Below, in pieces: positions 1-7,366 of a stretch of 64,000 nt of DNA. Both the position numbers and the translations under genes were made by a program. The number at the start of each line of letters is the position of its first letter. Positions within the stretch are counted from its first letter, which is position 1. The DNA comes from Oscillospiraceae bacterium (lineage in GTDB: Bacteria > Bacillota > Clostridia > Oscillospirales > Ruminococcaceae): contig JAFQIY010000016.1 in assembly GCA_017415165.1 (NCBI GenBank), positions 124,001 through 188,000 on the forward strand, written 5' to 3'. Below the pieces are notes generated by a model. The model was not told the origin of the DNA. It saw only the letters and a list, made by a program, of their open reading frames with translations, and searched no databases.

Positions 1-930
1 AGGGTAACCCTCAATAAATGCCTTCACGTTTTCGGCAACCACCTTAACAAGTCTTTCTCTTGTTTCAAGAGGAGCCCAGGCAATATGCGGAGTGATTATG
101 CAGTTCTTTGCACCGATAAGCGGACAATCCTCAGACATAGGCTCCTGACAGAGAACGTCCAGCGCCGCACCTGCAATTTTACCGCTGTTGAGTGCGTCGG
201 CGAGGTCCTGCTCATTTACAACGGGACCGCGGCTTGTGTTGATTATCACACAAGATGGCTTGCAATAGCTGAGCGTTTCCCTGTTGATAAGTCCCATAGT
301 TTCCTCTGTAAGAGGACAATGTGCGGTAATCACATCAGCCTCGCTGAAAAGCTCTTTAAGTCCCACAAACTTTACGGAGCCGTCCTGCTTTGCGGTACGG
401 GTATTTACGATAACATTCATATTGAATGCCTGTGCAATGTGAGCAACCTTGCGTCCGATTGAGCCATAACCGATAATGCCGATAGTCTTGCCGGCAAGCT
501 CCTGAATAGGGTACAGGAAATCAGAAAAGGTTTCCGACTTAATCCAGCCGCCGCTTTGCACGAACTTGTTGTATGCTGATGTACGGCTTGCAAAGTGCAG
601 AATGAACGAGAAAACAAGCTGAGCAACCGCCGCTGTTGAATAAGCGGGAACGTTGCACACGGTAATTCCGAGTTCATTGCAGGTTTTGATGTCAACGTTG
701 TTGTAGCCTGTTGCACACAAACCTATGTATTTCAGATTAGGACACGCACGAAGCACATCAGCTGTGAAAGGTGTCTTGTTGCAGAGCACAATTTCAGCGT
801 CGCCCACGTTTTCCACGATTTTGTCAACGGGAGTAAGCGGAAATTCCCTTACTTCGCCCAGTTTATAAATTTCATCAAAGGAAACATCGCCCCTTGATAC
901 GGTTTTTGCTTCAAGAATAGCAATTTTCAT
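1..930 (-). CDS. D-isomer specific 2-hydroxyacid dehydrogenase (3' end cut by window)
   Basis: Read from the minus strand, the protein starts MKIAILEAKTVSRGDVSF and stays open to base 1, so about 310 residues are visible and the C-terminus is missing. It carries the NAD-binding Rossmann motif GIIGYGSIGRKVA, the substrate-binding Arg in NTSRGPVVNE, a Glu in DVLCQEP and the catalytic His in ITPHIAWAP, the set that defines D-2-hydroxyacid dehydrogenases (NAD-dependent reduction of 2-keto acids in the cytoplasm). Hydroxypyruvate or glycerate-type substrates are likely from the overall look, but the specificity cannot be read. Its ATG overlaps the TAA of mscL by one base (TAATG), so translation is probably coupled to mscL. 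Confidence 0.85.
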   Translation of the reverse strand, partial: MKIAILEAKTVSRGDVSFDEIYKLGEVREFPLTPVDKIVENVGDAEIVLCNKTPFTADVLRACPNLKYIGLCATGYNNVDIKTCNELGITVCNVPAYSTAAVAQLVFSFILHFASRTSAYNKFVQSGGWIKSETFSDFLYPIQELAGKTIGIIGYGSIGRKVAHIAQAFNMNVIVNTRTAKQDGSVKFVGLKELFSEADVITAHCPLTEETMGLINRETLSYCKPSCVIINTSRGPVVNEQDLADALNSGKIAGAALDVLCQEPMSEDCPLIGAKNCIITPHIAWAPLETRERLVKVVAENVKAFIEGYP

Positions 931-1394
931 TATGCCTTGACCTCTTCCTTTTCTTCAACTTCAAGTTCAGAGGTACAGTGTGGGCAGCGTGTTGCTTCGA
1001 TAGCAATTTCCGAAGTACAGTAAGGGCACTTCTTTGTTGTAGGTGCAGCAGGTGCTTCCGGCTTCTTGACAATCTTGCTTGCTGTGTTTGCTGTCTTTAC
1101 AATAATGAAAAGAACAAAAGCAACGATGAGGAAGTTAATTACAGCTGTAATAAATGCACCGTACTTGATAGCAACGCTTTCAACTGTGCCGTCTTCAAGA
1201 GTTTTCTTGCCGATTTCGATAGCAAGCTGGCTGAAATCCTTCTTGAAGATGATACCGATAATCGGGGAAATAAGGTCGTTTACCACAGAGTCGATGATAG
1301 CCTTGAATGCAGCACCGATGATAACACCGACAGCCATATCGAGGACGTTGCCTCTCATTGCAAATTCCTTGAATTCATTAAAAAACTTTTTCAT
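930..1394 (-). CDS. mscL: Large-conductance mechanosensitive channel MscL with C-terminal zinc ribbon
   Basis: 154 residues. The N-terminal helix and first membrane segment MKKFFNEFKEFAMRGNVLDM and GVIIGAAFKAIIDSVV are typical of MscL, followed by a short extracellular loop and a second membrane segment (INFLIVAFVLFIIVKTA). The pentameric channel opens under membrane tension on osmotic downshock. After the usual end, near residue 118, this protein adds two CxxC pairs (CPYC and CPHC) and an acidic tail, which look like a small cytoplasmic zinc ribbon. It is transcribed from a promoter at 1455-1483 and leads into the dehydrogenase gene by a one-base stop/start overlap. Confidence 0.95.
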   Translation of the reverse strand: MKKFFNEFKEFAMRGNVLDMAVGVIIGAAFKAIIDSVVNDLISPIIGIIFKKDFSQLAIEIGKKTLEDGTVESVAIKYGAFITAVINFLIVAFVLFIIVKTANTASKIVKKPEAPAAPTTKKCPYCTSEIAIEATRCPHCTSELEVEEKEEVKA

Positions 1395-1454
1395 TATAAT
1401 ATTCTCCCTTTAATTTTACTTTCTGCGGAAACACTTATCCACATTAACCTGTAT

Positions 1455-1483
1455 ATTATAGCACATTTCTCAATCCTTTTCAA
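1455..1483 (-). promoter_or_regulatory. Sigma-A type promoter for mscL
   Basis: On the minus strand, TTGAAA (1483-1478), a 17-bp spacer and TATAAT (1460-1455). It lies about 60 bp before the mscL start and is divergent from the acetyltransferase promoter 20 bp away. Confidence 0.75.
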
Positions 1484-1501
1484 TAGTTTTCGGGAACAAA
1501 G

Positions 1502-1530
1502 TTGATTTAAGAATACTTGTGTGATATAAT
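1502..1530 (+). promoter_or_regulatory. Sigma-A type promoter for the acetyltransferase gene
   Basis: TTGATT (1502-1507), 17-bp spacer, TATAAT (1525-1530). The expected start near 1537 falls right at the GAGGAG ribosome binding site, so the mRNA leader would be only about 14 nt. Confidence 0.7.
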
Positions 1531-1550
1531 TTACCCGAGGAGATGATACT

Positions 1551-2111
1551 ATGCCGATTGAAATAAGACCTGTTACTACGAATGACTCTGCTGAACTGCT
1601 GGGAATATATGCTCCCTATGTAACAGAAACGGCTATTACATTTGAGTATGACGTCCCGACAGCTGACGAATTTACAGAACGTATCAGAAGCACGCTTGAA
1701 AAATATCCCTACATTGCCGCTGTTGAGAATGGTGAAATTATAGGCTACGCTTACGCAGGGGTGTTCAAAAGCCGTGCCGCTTATGATTACGATGTTGAGG
1801 TTACGATATACATAAAAAAAGAACACCGCAGAAGCGGTGTAGGAAAGCTGCTTTACAGCGAACTTGAACAACTGCTGAAAAAGCAAGGCATAACCAACCT
1901 TTATGCGTGCATAGCCTGCACGGAAAACGAGGACGAATTTCTCACAAATGACAGCGTGGAATTCCACCAGCGTATGGGTTACCGCCTTGTCGGCACGTTT
2001 AAGCAATGCGGCTACAAGTACAACCGCTGGTATGATATGGTATGGATGGAAAAGATTATCGGTGAACATCTGGCAAAGCAGCCTGAAATTATAAAATTTG
2101 CTGACCTTTGA
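1551..2111 (+). CDS. GNAT-family N-acetyltransferase, phosphinothricin acetyltransferase-like
   Basis: 186 residues, one GNAT domain. The N-terminus MPIEIRPVTTNDSAELLGIY and the later FEYDVPTADEF resemble the phosphinothricin/methionine-sulfone N-acetyltransferase (PAT) branch. The acetyl-CoA pyrophosphate loop is in KKEHRRSGVGKLLYSELE (Q/RxxGxG/A pattern), and the C-terminal NRWYDMVWMEK is usual in this branch. PAT-like enzymes acetylate the amino group of amino-acid analogues in the cytoplasm; the true substrate is unknown. The ATG has GAGGAG 8 bases upstream. Monocistronic: the next gene has its own promoter. Confidence 0.85.
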   Translation: MPIEIRPVTTNDSAELLGIYAPYVTETAITFEYDVPTADEFTERIRSTLEKYPYIAAVENGEIIGYAYAGVFKSRAAYDYDVEVTIYIKKEHRRSGVGKLLYSELEQLLKKQGITNLYACIACTENEDEFLTNDSVEFHQRMGYRLVGTFKQCGYKYNRWYDMVWMEKIIGEHLAKQPEIIKFADL

Positions 2112-2203
2112 ATTACAGCGAATTGTACTTATTAATCTGCATAAAAAAACGGGAAACTTTTTTGCCAAACGTAAAACACATATTATAAAGTACACTTTAT
2201 GGC

Positions 2204-2232
2204 TTGAAAATGGATTTCCATTACTGTATAAT
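2204..2232 (+). promoter_or_regulatory. Sigma-A type promoter for the GH5 mannanase
   Basis: TTGAAA (2204-2209), 17-bp spacer, TATAAT (2227-2232), about 32 bp before the mannanase start codon. No operator-like palindrome was seen next to it. Confidence 0.75.
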
Positions 2233-2264
2233 AATAAAGAAATTTTATCGAAAGGACTTTTACA

Positions 2265-3323
2265 ATGAAGAAGAAATTACTTGCAATTGCACTTGCCGCT
2301 TTTATGGCAATTTCTGTTACAGCCTGCTCCAACGGTGGTGCTGAAACGGAAACAGAATCAACAACTACAACCGAAGCAACAACCGCCGCTGAACCTGAGG
2401 ACTTACTCCCTGAGGGTGCAGGCTTCAAGGTTGACGGTACAAAGCTTCTTGACGCTAACGGAAACGAATTTGTAATTCGTGGTATCAATCACCCGCACGC
2501 TTGGTTCAAGGACCAGCTTGAAACCGCTTATGACGCTATTGCTGAAACAGGCTCAAACAGCATCAGAATTGTTCTGGGCAGCGGTGTGCAGTACGGCAAG
2601 ACAAATATGAAGGAACTTGAACGTGTTATCGAAAACGCTAAGGAACGTGATATGATTGCTGTTGTTGAAGTGCATTGCGTAACAGGCAGCGACAGCATTG
2701 ACGACCTTATGAAGGTTACTGACTTCTGGATTGAAATGAAGGATGTGCTTGCAGGAACAGAGGCTTACTGTATTCTCAACATTGCCAACGAATGGGTCGG
2801 CAAGTGGGACAGCACCATCTGGCGTGACGGTTACACACAGGCTATCCCTAAGCTTCGTGAAGCAGGAATAAAGAACACGATTATGGTTGACTCCGCAGGC
2901 TGGGGACAGTATGCAAAGTGCGTACAGGACTACGGTATGGAAGTTTTCGAGTCCGACCCTGACAGGAATACTATGTTTTCCGTGCATATGTACGGTGCGG
3001 CAGGCAAGAACAGCGACACAATCGAAGCCGCTATCAAGGGTGCAACCGACCAGGGACTCTGCATTATCGTTGGCGAATTCGGACACAATCATTCAGACGG
3101 TGACGTTGACGAGGCCTACATTATGCAGTACTGCACTGACAACAGCATCGGCTATATGGGCTGGAGCTGGAAGGGCAACGGCGGCGGTGTTGAATATCTC
3201 GACATTGCAAACGAGTGGGACGGCTCCGTGCTTTCTCCCGACTGGGGCGAGGTTCTCATTAACGGTGCAACGGGCATAAAGGCTACTTCTGAAACCTGTT
3301 CGATTTTTGAGGATGCGGCGTAA
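2265..3323 (+). CDS. Lipoprotein endo-beta-1,4-mannanase, glycoside hydrolase family 5 (GH5_8-like)
   Basis: 352 residues. A lipoprotein signal peptide ends in VTAC with the lipidated Cys at 21, followed by a Thr/Glu-rich linker to about residue 46. The catalytic TIM barrel opens with FVIRGINHPHAWFKDQ and continues with IRIVLGSGVQY, NIANEW, MVDSAGWGQY, VHMYG, IIVGEFG and GWSWKGNGGG, closely matching bacterial GH5 subfamily 8 mannanases. Glu176 (NIANEW) is the expected acid/base and Glu271 (VGEFG) the nucleophile. It should cut mannan backbones while tethered to the outer face of the membrane. No carbohydrate-binding or dockerin module is visible. Single-gene unit with its own promoter and terminator. 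Confidence 0.93.
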   Translation: MKKKLLAIALAAFMAISVTACSNGGAETETESTTTTEATTAAEPEDLLPEGAGFKVDGTKLLDANGNEFVIRGINHPHAWFKDQLETAYDAIAETGSNSIRIVLGSGVQYGKTNMKELERVIENAKERDMIAVVEVHCVTGSDSIDDLMKVTDFWIEMKDVLAGTEAYCILNIANEWVGKWDSTIWRDGYTQAIPKLREAGIKNTIMVDSAGWGQYAKCVQDYGMEVFESDPDRNTMFSVHMYGAAGKNSDTIEAAIKGATDQGLCIIVGEFGHNHSDGDVDEAYIMQYCTDNSIGYMGWSWKGNGGGVEYLDIANEWDGSVLSPDWGEVLINGATGIKATSETCSIFEDAA

Positions 3324-3336
3324 ATTACATACTAAA

Positions 3337-3389
3337 AAGAGCAAGGATTAATCCGTGTAGCCACAAACTCCTTGCTCTTACTATTTTTC
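3337..3389 (+). terminator. Intrinsic terminator after the mannanase gene
   Basis: An 11-bp perfect stem, AAGAGCAAGGA pairing with TCCTTGCTCTT (3337-3347 with 3369-3379), followed by a T-rich tract. Confidence 0.75.
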
Positions 3390-3420
3390 ACAAATTACAA
3401 TTTTAACCAACCAAATCCCC

Positions 3421-3449
3421 TTGCTAATTTTCCAGAAATATGATATAAT
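3421..3449 (+). promoter_or_regulatory. Sigma-A type promoter for tex
   Basis: TTGCTA (3421-3426), 17-bp spacer, TATAAT (3444-3449). The predicted transcript start, near 3456, leaves about 50 nt of leader before the TTG start at 3508. Confidence 0.6.
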
Positions 3450-3507
3450 GGAAAAGCTGTTTTGCTAAATGCTGCAGCACGGCATTTTACTCAAAGGAGA
3501 GATTATT

Positions 3508-5682
3508 TTGAACATTAACGAAACCCTTGCCAAAGAATTCAAGCTTCGTCAGGAGCAGATTGACAACACAATTGCTCTCATCGACGACGGCAAAACAATT
3601 CCGTTTATTGCACGTTACCGTAAGGAGCTGACAGGCTCACTGGACGACCAGGTGCTCCGTGAAATCTTTGACAGGCTTACATATCTGCGCAACCTCGAAA
3701 AGCGCAAGGAGGAAATCACCTCTGCAATTACCGAGCAGGAAAAGATGACAGACGAGATTGCTGCTGCAATTGAAAAGGCTATGACTCTTGTTGAGGTTGA
3801 GGACATTTACCGTCCTTTCAAGCCAAAGAGAAAGACACGTGGCTCTGTTGCCCGTGAGCGTGGACTTGAGCCTCTTGCTGAATTTATTCTTGCTCAGGAC
3901 AAGTCCTCCGACCCGAACAGCGAAGCTGAAAAATTTGTTGACGAAGAAAAGGGCGTACCTGACGCTGCTGCTGCAATTCAGGGTGCTATGGATATCATTG
4001 CTGAGGATATTTCCGACGACGCTGAGCTCCGTAAGAAGCTTCGTGCGATGATTACAAAACAGGGTATGATGACCTCCAAGGCGGCTGACCCTGAGGAAGA
4101 AACCGTGTACAACAACTACTATGAATTTTCCGAGCCAGTGTTCAGAATTGCTGGACACCGTGTACTTGCACTTGACCGTGGTGAGCGTGAGGACAAGCTT
4201 AAAGTCAGCATTGTAATTCCCGAAATGAGCGGCGAAAATCTTACAGCTGAAAATTATGTGAAGAACAATTCCGCTTGCGGAGAGCTTGTGAAGGCAGCTG
4301 CCGAGGACAGCTTCAAGCGTCTGATATTCCCGTCCGTTGAGCGTGAAATCCGTGCTGACCTTACTGCAAAGGCTTGCGAGGACGCAATCAAGGTGTTCGC
4401 TTCAAACCTCCGTCAGCTTCTTATGCAGCCTCCCGTTAAGGGCAACGTTGCTCTCGGTCTTGACCCGGGTTACAGAACAGGCTGTAAGCTTGCGGTTGTT
4501 GACGCTACAGGCAAGGTGCTGGAAACAGGTGTTGCATACATCACAACAGGCGAACAGCGTAAAATTGAACAGGGCAAGGTGCTAGTGAAGAAGCTTATCG
4601 AGAAGCACGGCGTTTCCATTATCGCAATCGGCAACGGTACGGCTTCACGTGAGTCTGAAGCCTTTGTTGCCGAGCTTATCAAGGAAATTCCGCAGAAGGT
4701 AAGCTATATGGTTGTTTCCGAGGCAGGTGCATCGGTTTACTCAGCATCAAAGCTTGCGGCGGCTGAATTCCCTGAGTACGACGTTTCTCTCAGAAGTGCG
4801 GTTTCTATTGCAAGACGTTTGCAGGACCCGCTTGCTGAGCTTGTAAAGATTGACCCTAAGGCAATTGGCGTAGGTCAGTATCAGCACGATATGCCTAAGG
4901 CAAGAATGGACGAGGCACTTTCGGGTGTTGTTGAAGATTGCGTAAACAGCGTTGGTGTTGACCTTAACACAGCTTCGCACTCCCTGCTTTCCTACATCGC
5001 AGGTATCAGTGCGGCTGTTGCGAAGAATATCGTTGCATACCGTGAGGAGAACGGTTCTTTCACAGACAGAAAGCAGCTTCTCAAGGTTGCCAAGCTTGGC
5101 CCTAAGGCATTTGAGCAGTGTGCAGGCTTTCTCCGTGTTAGCGGCGGCAAGAATCCTCTCGATAATACAGCTGTTCACCCTGAAAGCTACGAAGCGGCTA
5201 AGAAAATCATTGACGAGTGCGGCTTCTCAATTGCTGATTTGAAGGGCAACAAGCTTGCTGAAATTCCTGCTGCTGCCGAAAAAATCGGTGTTGCAAAAAT
5301 TGCTGAAACAGCAGGCATCGGTGTACCGACTGTAAAGGACATCGTCAAGGAGCTTGCAAAGCCCGGACGTGACCCCCGTGACGAGCTTCCTCCGCCACTT
5401 CTCAGAAGCGGTGACGTTATGGAAATCAAGGATTTGAAGCCGGGTATGGAGCTTGTTGGTACGGTAAGAAACGTTATCGACTTCGGCTGCTTCGTTGATA
5501 TCGGCGTACACGAGGACGGTCTGGTGCATATTTCCCAGATTTGCGACCGTTACATCAAGCACCCTCTTGAAGCTGTAAAAGTTAACGAGGTTGTAAAGGT
5601 TCGTGTCCTTGACGTTGACGTCAAGAGAAAGAGAATTTCCCTTACAATGAAGCTGAACGAGAAAAAAGATTCTGCGAAATAA
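3508..5682 (+). CDS. tex: Tex family RNA-binding transcription accessory protein
   Basis: 724 residues from the TTG start chosen here. The N-terminal helical part contains DDGKTIPFIARYRKELTG, the Tex hallmark, followed by the YqgF/RNase H-like domain (ALGLDPGYRTGCKLAVVD, IGNGTASRE), helix-hairpin-helix motifs (VDLNTASHSLLSYIAGI) and a C-terminal S1 RNA-binding domain (GTVRNVIDFGCFVDIG through RKRISLTMKL). Tex acts on transcription complexes and nucleic acids in the cytoplasm; its exact role is unsettled in most species. The frame also has an ATG at 3469 without a ribosome binding site. TTG 3508 has AAAGGAGA 7 bases upstream and gives the usual N-terminus (NINETLAKEF). Confidence 0.93.
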   Translation: MNINETLAKEFKLRQEQIDNTIALIDDGKTIPFIARYRKELTGSLDDQVLREIFDRLTYLRNLEKRKEEITSAITEQEKMTDEIAAAIEKAMTLVEVEDIYRPFKPKRKTRGSVARERGLEPLAEFILAQDKSSDPNSEAEKFVDEEKGVPDAAAAIQGAMDIIAEDISDDAELRKKLRAMITKQGMMTSKAADPEEETVYNNYYEFSEPVFRIAGHRVLALDRGEREDKLKVSIVIPEMSGENLTAENYVKNNSACGELVKAAAEDSFKRLIFPSVEREIRADLTAKACEDAIKVFASNLRQLLMQPPVKGNVALGLDPGYRTGCKLAVVDATGKVLETGVAYITTGEQRKIEQGKVLVKKLIEKHGVSIIAIGNGTASRESEAFVAELIKEIPQKVSYMVVSEAGASVYSASKLAAAEFPEYDVSLRSAVSIARRLQDPLAELVKIDPKAIGVGQYQHDMPKARMDEALSGVVEDCVNSVGVDLNTASHSLLSYIAGISAAVAKNIVAYREENGSFTDRKQLLKVAKLGPKAFEQCAGFLRVSGGKNPLDNTAVHPESYEAAKKIIDECGFSIADLKGNKLAEIPAAAEKIGVAKIAETAGIGVPTVKDIVKELAKPGRDPRDELPPPLLRSGDVMEIKDLKPGMELVGTVRNVIDFGCFVDIGVHEDGLVHISQICDRYIKHPLEAVKVNEVVKVRVLDVDVKRKRISLTMKLNEKKDSAK

Positions 5683-5693
5683 TTAAAACAGCA

Positions 5694-5752
5694 CGCTGAA
5701 AATGCGCCGTCTTTGTAACAATTGACGGACGGCATTTTCAGCGTTTTTCTTT
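5694..5752 (+). terminator. Intrinsic terminator after tex
   Basis: A 12-bp perfect stem (CGCTGAAAATGC with GCATTTTCAGCG, 5694-5705 with 5732-5743) followed by TTTTTCTTT. Confidence 0.8.
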
Positions 5753-5857
5753 GGAAAATTCTGTTTATGGATAATGCTTGAAATTGCAGACTGCCGACAT
5801 TGAATAAGTTGTTAAAAATAAATAAATTTGAACAAAATATTTCCGTGTCGGAAAAGT

Positions 5858-5886
5858 TTGCCGAATTAAAAACGTGGGAGTATAAT
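5858..5886 (+). promoter_or_regulatory. Sigma-A type promoter for the ECF S-component gene
   Basis: TTGCCG (5858-5863), 17-bp spacer, TATAAT (5881-5886). The leader to the ATG at 5919 is only about 26 nt, too short for a riboswitch. Confidence 0.7.
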
Positions 5887-5918
5887 ACAGACATACCAAA
5901 CGAAAGGGAGTCTTTATT

Positions 5919-6503
5919 ATGACCGCAACAGCAAAAAAACGTCAGAACTTATACCGTATTGTAGCCGTTGGACTTATGGCGGCGCTTGTTTATATCGGCA
6001 ACTTTATGCAGATTAAGTTTGCAAACGATGCCCGTGTTCATCTTGGCAACTCAATGTGCCTGCTTGCAGGTCTGCTTTTCGGCGGACTCAACGGAGGTCT
6101 TGCGTCAGGTATAGGCGGTGCGATGTACGACCTGTTCGACCCGATTTACATTACCTCTGCACCATATACTTTTCTGTCGAAATTCTGTATGGGATTTGTA
6201 GCAGGTAAGCTGAACCGTATCAATATGCAGAACGAATTCGTAAGAACAGTCATTGCGGCATTGTGCGGTCAGGTTACATATATTGTTCTGTACCTCGGAA
6301 AGAACTTTGTTGAACAGCTTATTCTCGGCAATCCTATGGAAACAGCTATGGGCGTTATGGCAACAAAGGCAGCAACCTCCTGCATCAACGGCGGACTTGC
6401 TGTTCTGATTTCGATACCGCTTTATTTTGCAATCCGAAAGGCTTTGCAGGCTACAGGTTTCAGAATTCTTGTAGAAAACAGTCCCGAAAAAACAAGTGAA
6501 TAA
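5919..6503 (+). CDS. ECF transporter S component (substrate-binding membrane subunit)
   Basis: 194 residues with about five or six hydrophobic segments. It opens YRIVAVGLMAALVYIGNFMQIKF and has the glycine-rich loop GLLFGGLNGGLASGIGGAMYDL, the look of vitamin-type energy-coupling-factor S components (Pfam ECF-type riboflavin transporter superfamily). It would capture a vitamin or precursor and work with a shared EcfAAT module encoded elsewhere. No riboswitch is visible upstream, and the residues do not tell the substrate. Single gene between its own promoter and terminator. The start has AAAGGGAG about 9 bases upstream. Confidence 0.8.
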   Translation: MTATAKKRQNLYRIVAVGLMAALVYIGNFMQIKFANDARVHLGNSMCLLAGLLFGGLNGGLASGIGGAMYDLFDPIYITSAPYTFLSKFCMGFVAGKLNRINMQNEFVRTVIAALCGQVTYIVLYLGKNFVEQLILGNPMETAMGVMATKAATSCINGGLAVLISIPLYFAIRKALQATGFRILVENSPEKTSE

Positions 6504-6510
6504 AATGATG

Positions 6511-6540
6511 ACCTGCGTATTTTGCGCAGGTTTTCTTTTT
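6511..6540 (+). terminator. Intrinsic terminator after the ECF S-component gene
   Basis: Stem ACCTGCG/CGCAGGT (6511-6517 with 6525-6531) followed by TTTTCTTTTT. Confidence 0.8.
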
Positions 6541-6648
6541 GCGCATATTATATTGTATTTAGCACAAAAAAATTGCAAAAAGCTATACACATTTTGCTTT
6601 AAATATGGTATAATGAAAGTTAAAGTTAATTCTGAAAGGAAAATTAAG

Positions 6649-7350
6649 ATGGCTTACGTTGAATTCAGGGACGTTTACAAAAGATATCAGATGGGCGAAG
6701 TAACAATCGCTGCATCTGACGGCGTGAATTTCGAAATAGAAAAGGGCGAATTTGCGGTAATTGTCGGTGCATCTGGTGCAGGCAAGACTACTGTGCTGAA
6801 TATGCTGGGCGGTATGGACACCTGTGACGAAGGAAAAATTCTTGTTGACGGCAAGGATGTAGCAAAATTTTCCACAAAAGAAATGACACGCTACCGCCGT
6901 CAGGATATCGGCTTCGTGTTTCAGTTCTACAACCTTGTGCAGAATCTTACTGCAAAGGAAAACGTTGAGCTTGCAACGGAAATCTGCTCCGATGCTGTTG
7001 ATGCGGAAGAAGTTCTCCGTCAGGTAGGACTTGGTGAGCGTATCAACAATTTCCCTGCTCAGCTTTCGGGCGGTGAGCAGCAGCGTGTTTCAATTGCAAG
7101 AGCGTTGGCGAAGTCACCGAAGCTGCTTCTTTGCGACGAGCCTACAGGCGCACTTGACTACAACACGGGCAAGACAATTCTCAAGCTTTTGCAGGACACC
7201 TGCCGCGAAAAGGGTATGACGGTTGTTGTTATTACTCACAATCAGGCGATTACTCCTATGGCAGACCGTGTTATAAAGATAAAGAACAGCAAGGTTTCAA
7301 GAGTTACCCTTAACGAAAATCCTGTATCCGTAGATACTATTGAATGGTGA
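6649..7350 (+). CDS. ABC transporter ATP-binding protein, LolD/MacB family
   Basis: 233 residues from ATG 6649 (GAAAGGA 8 bases upstream); the frame is open further upstream but has no better start. Walker A is GASGAGKTT at residues 40-48, then the Q-loop [15 protein letters not shown], the signature [15 protein letters not shown], Walker [13 protein letters not shown] and the H-loop VVVITHN. These mark the lipoprotein-export/macrolide-export class that drives FtsX-type permeases. A -10 box (TATAAT, 6609-6614) lies upstream without a convincing -35. The permease follows 16 bases after its stop, so the two form one transporter. Confidence 0.93.
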   Translation: MAYVEFRDVYKRYQMGEVTIAASDGVNFEIEKGEFAVIVGASGAGKTTVLNMLGGMDTCDEGKILVDGKDVAKFSTKEMTRYRRQDIGFVFQFYNLVQNLTAKENVELATEICSDAVDAEEVLRQVGLGERINNFPAQLSGGEQQRVSIARALAKSPKLLLCDEPTGALDYNTGKTILKLLQDTCREKGMTVVVITHNQAITPMADRVIKIKNSKVSRVTLNENPVSVDTIEW

Positions 7351-7366
7351 GCAGAGGTATATACTT

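Noticed and set aside
1470-2195. A 241-codon minus-strand frame opposite the acetyltransferase
   Set aside because: Antisense shadow; the plus-strand GNAT gene has promoter, ribosome binding site and motifs.
5760-5857. Riboswitch before the ECF S-component gene
   Set aside because: The promoter at 5858-5886 leaves only about 26 nt of leader, and no known aptamer consensus is seen upstream.
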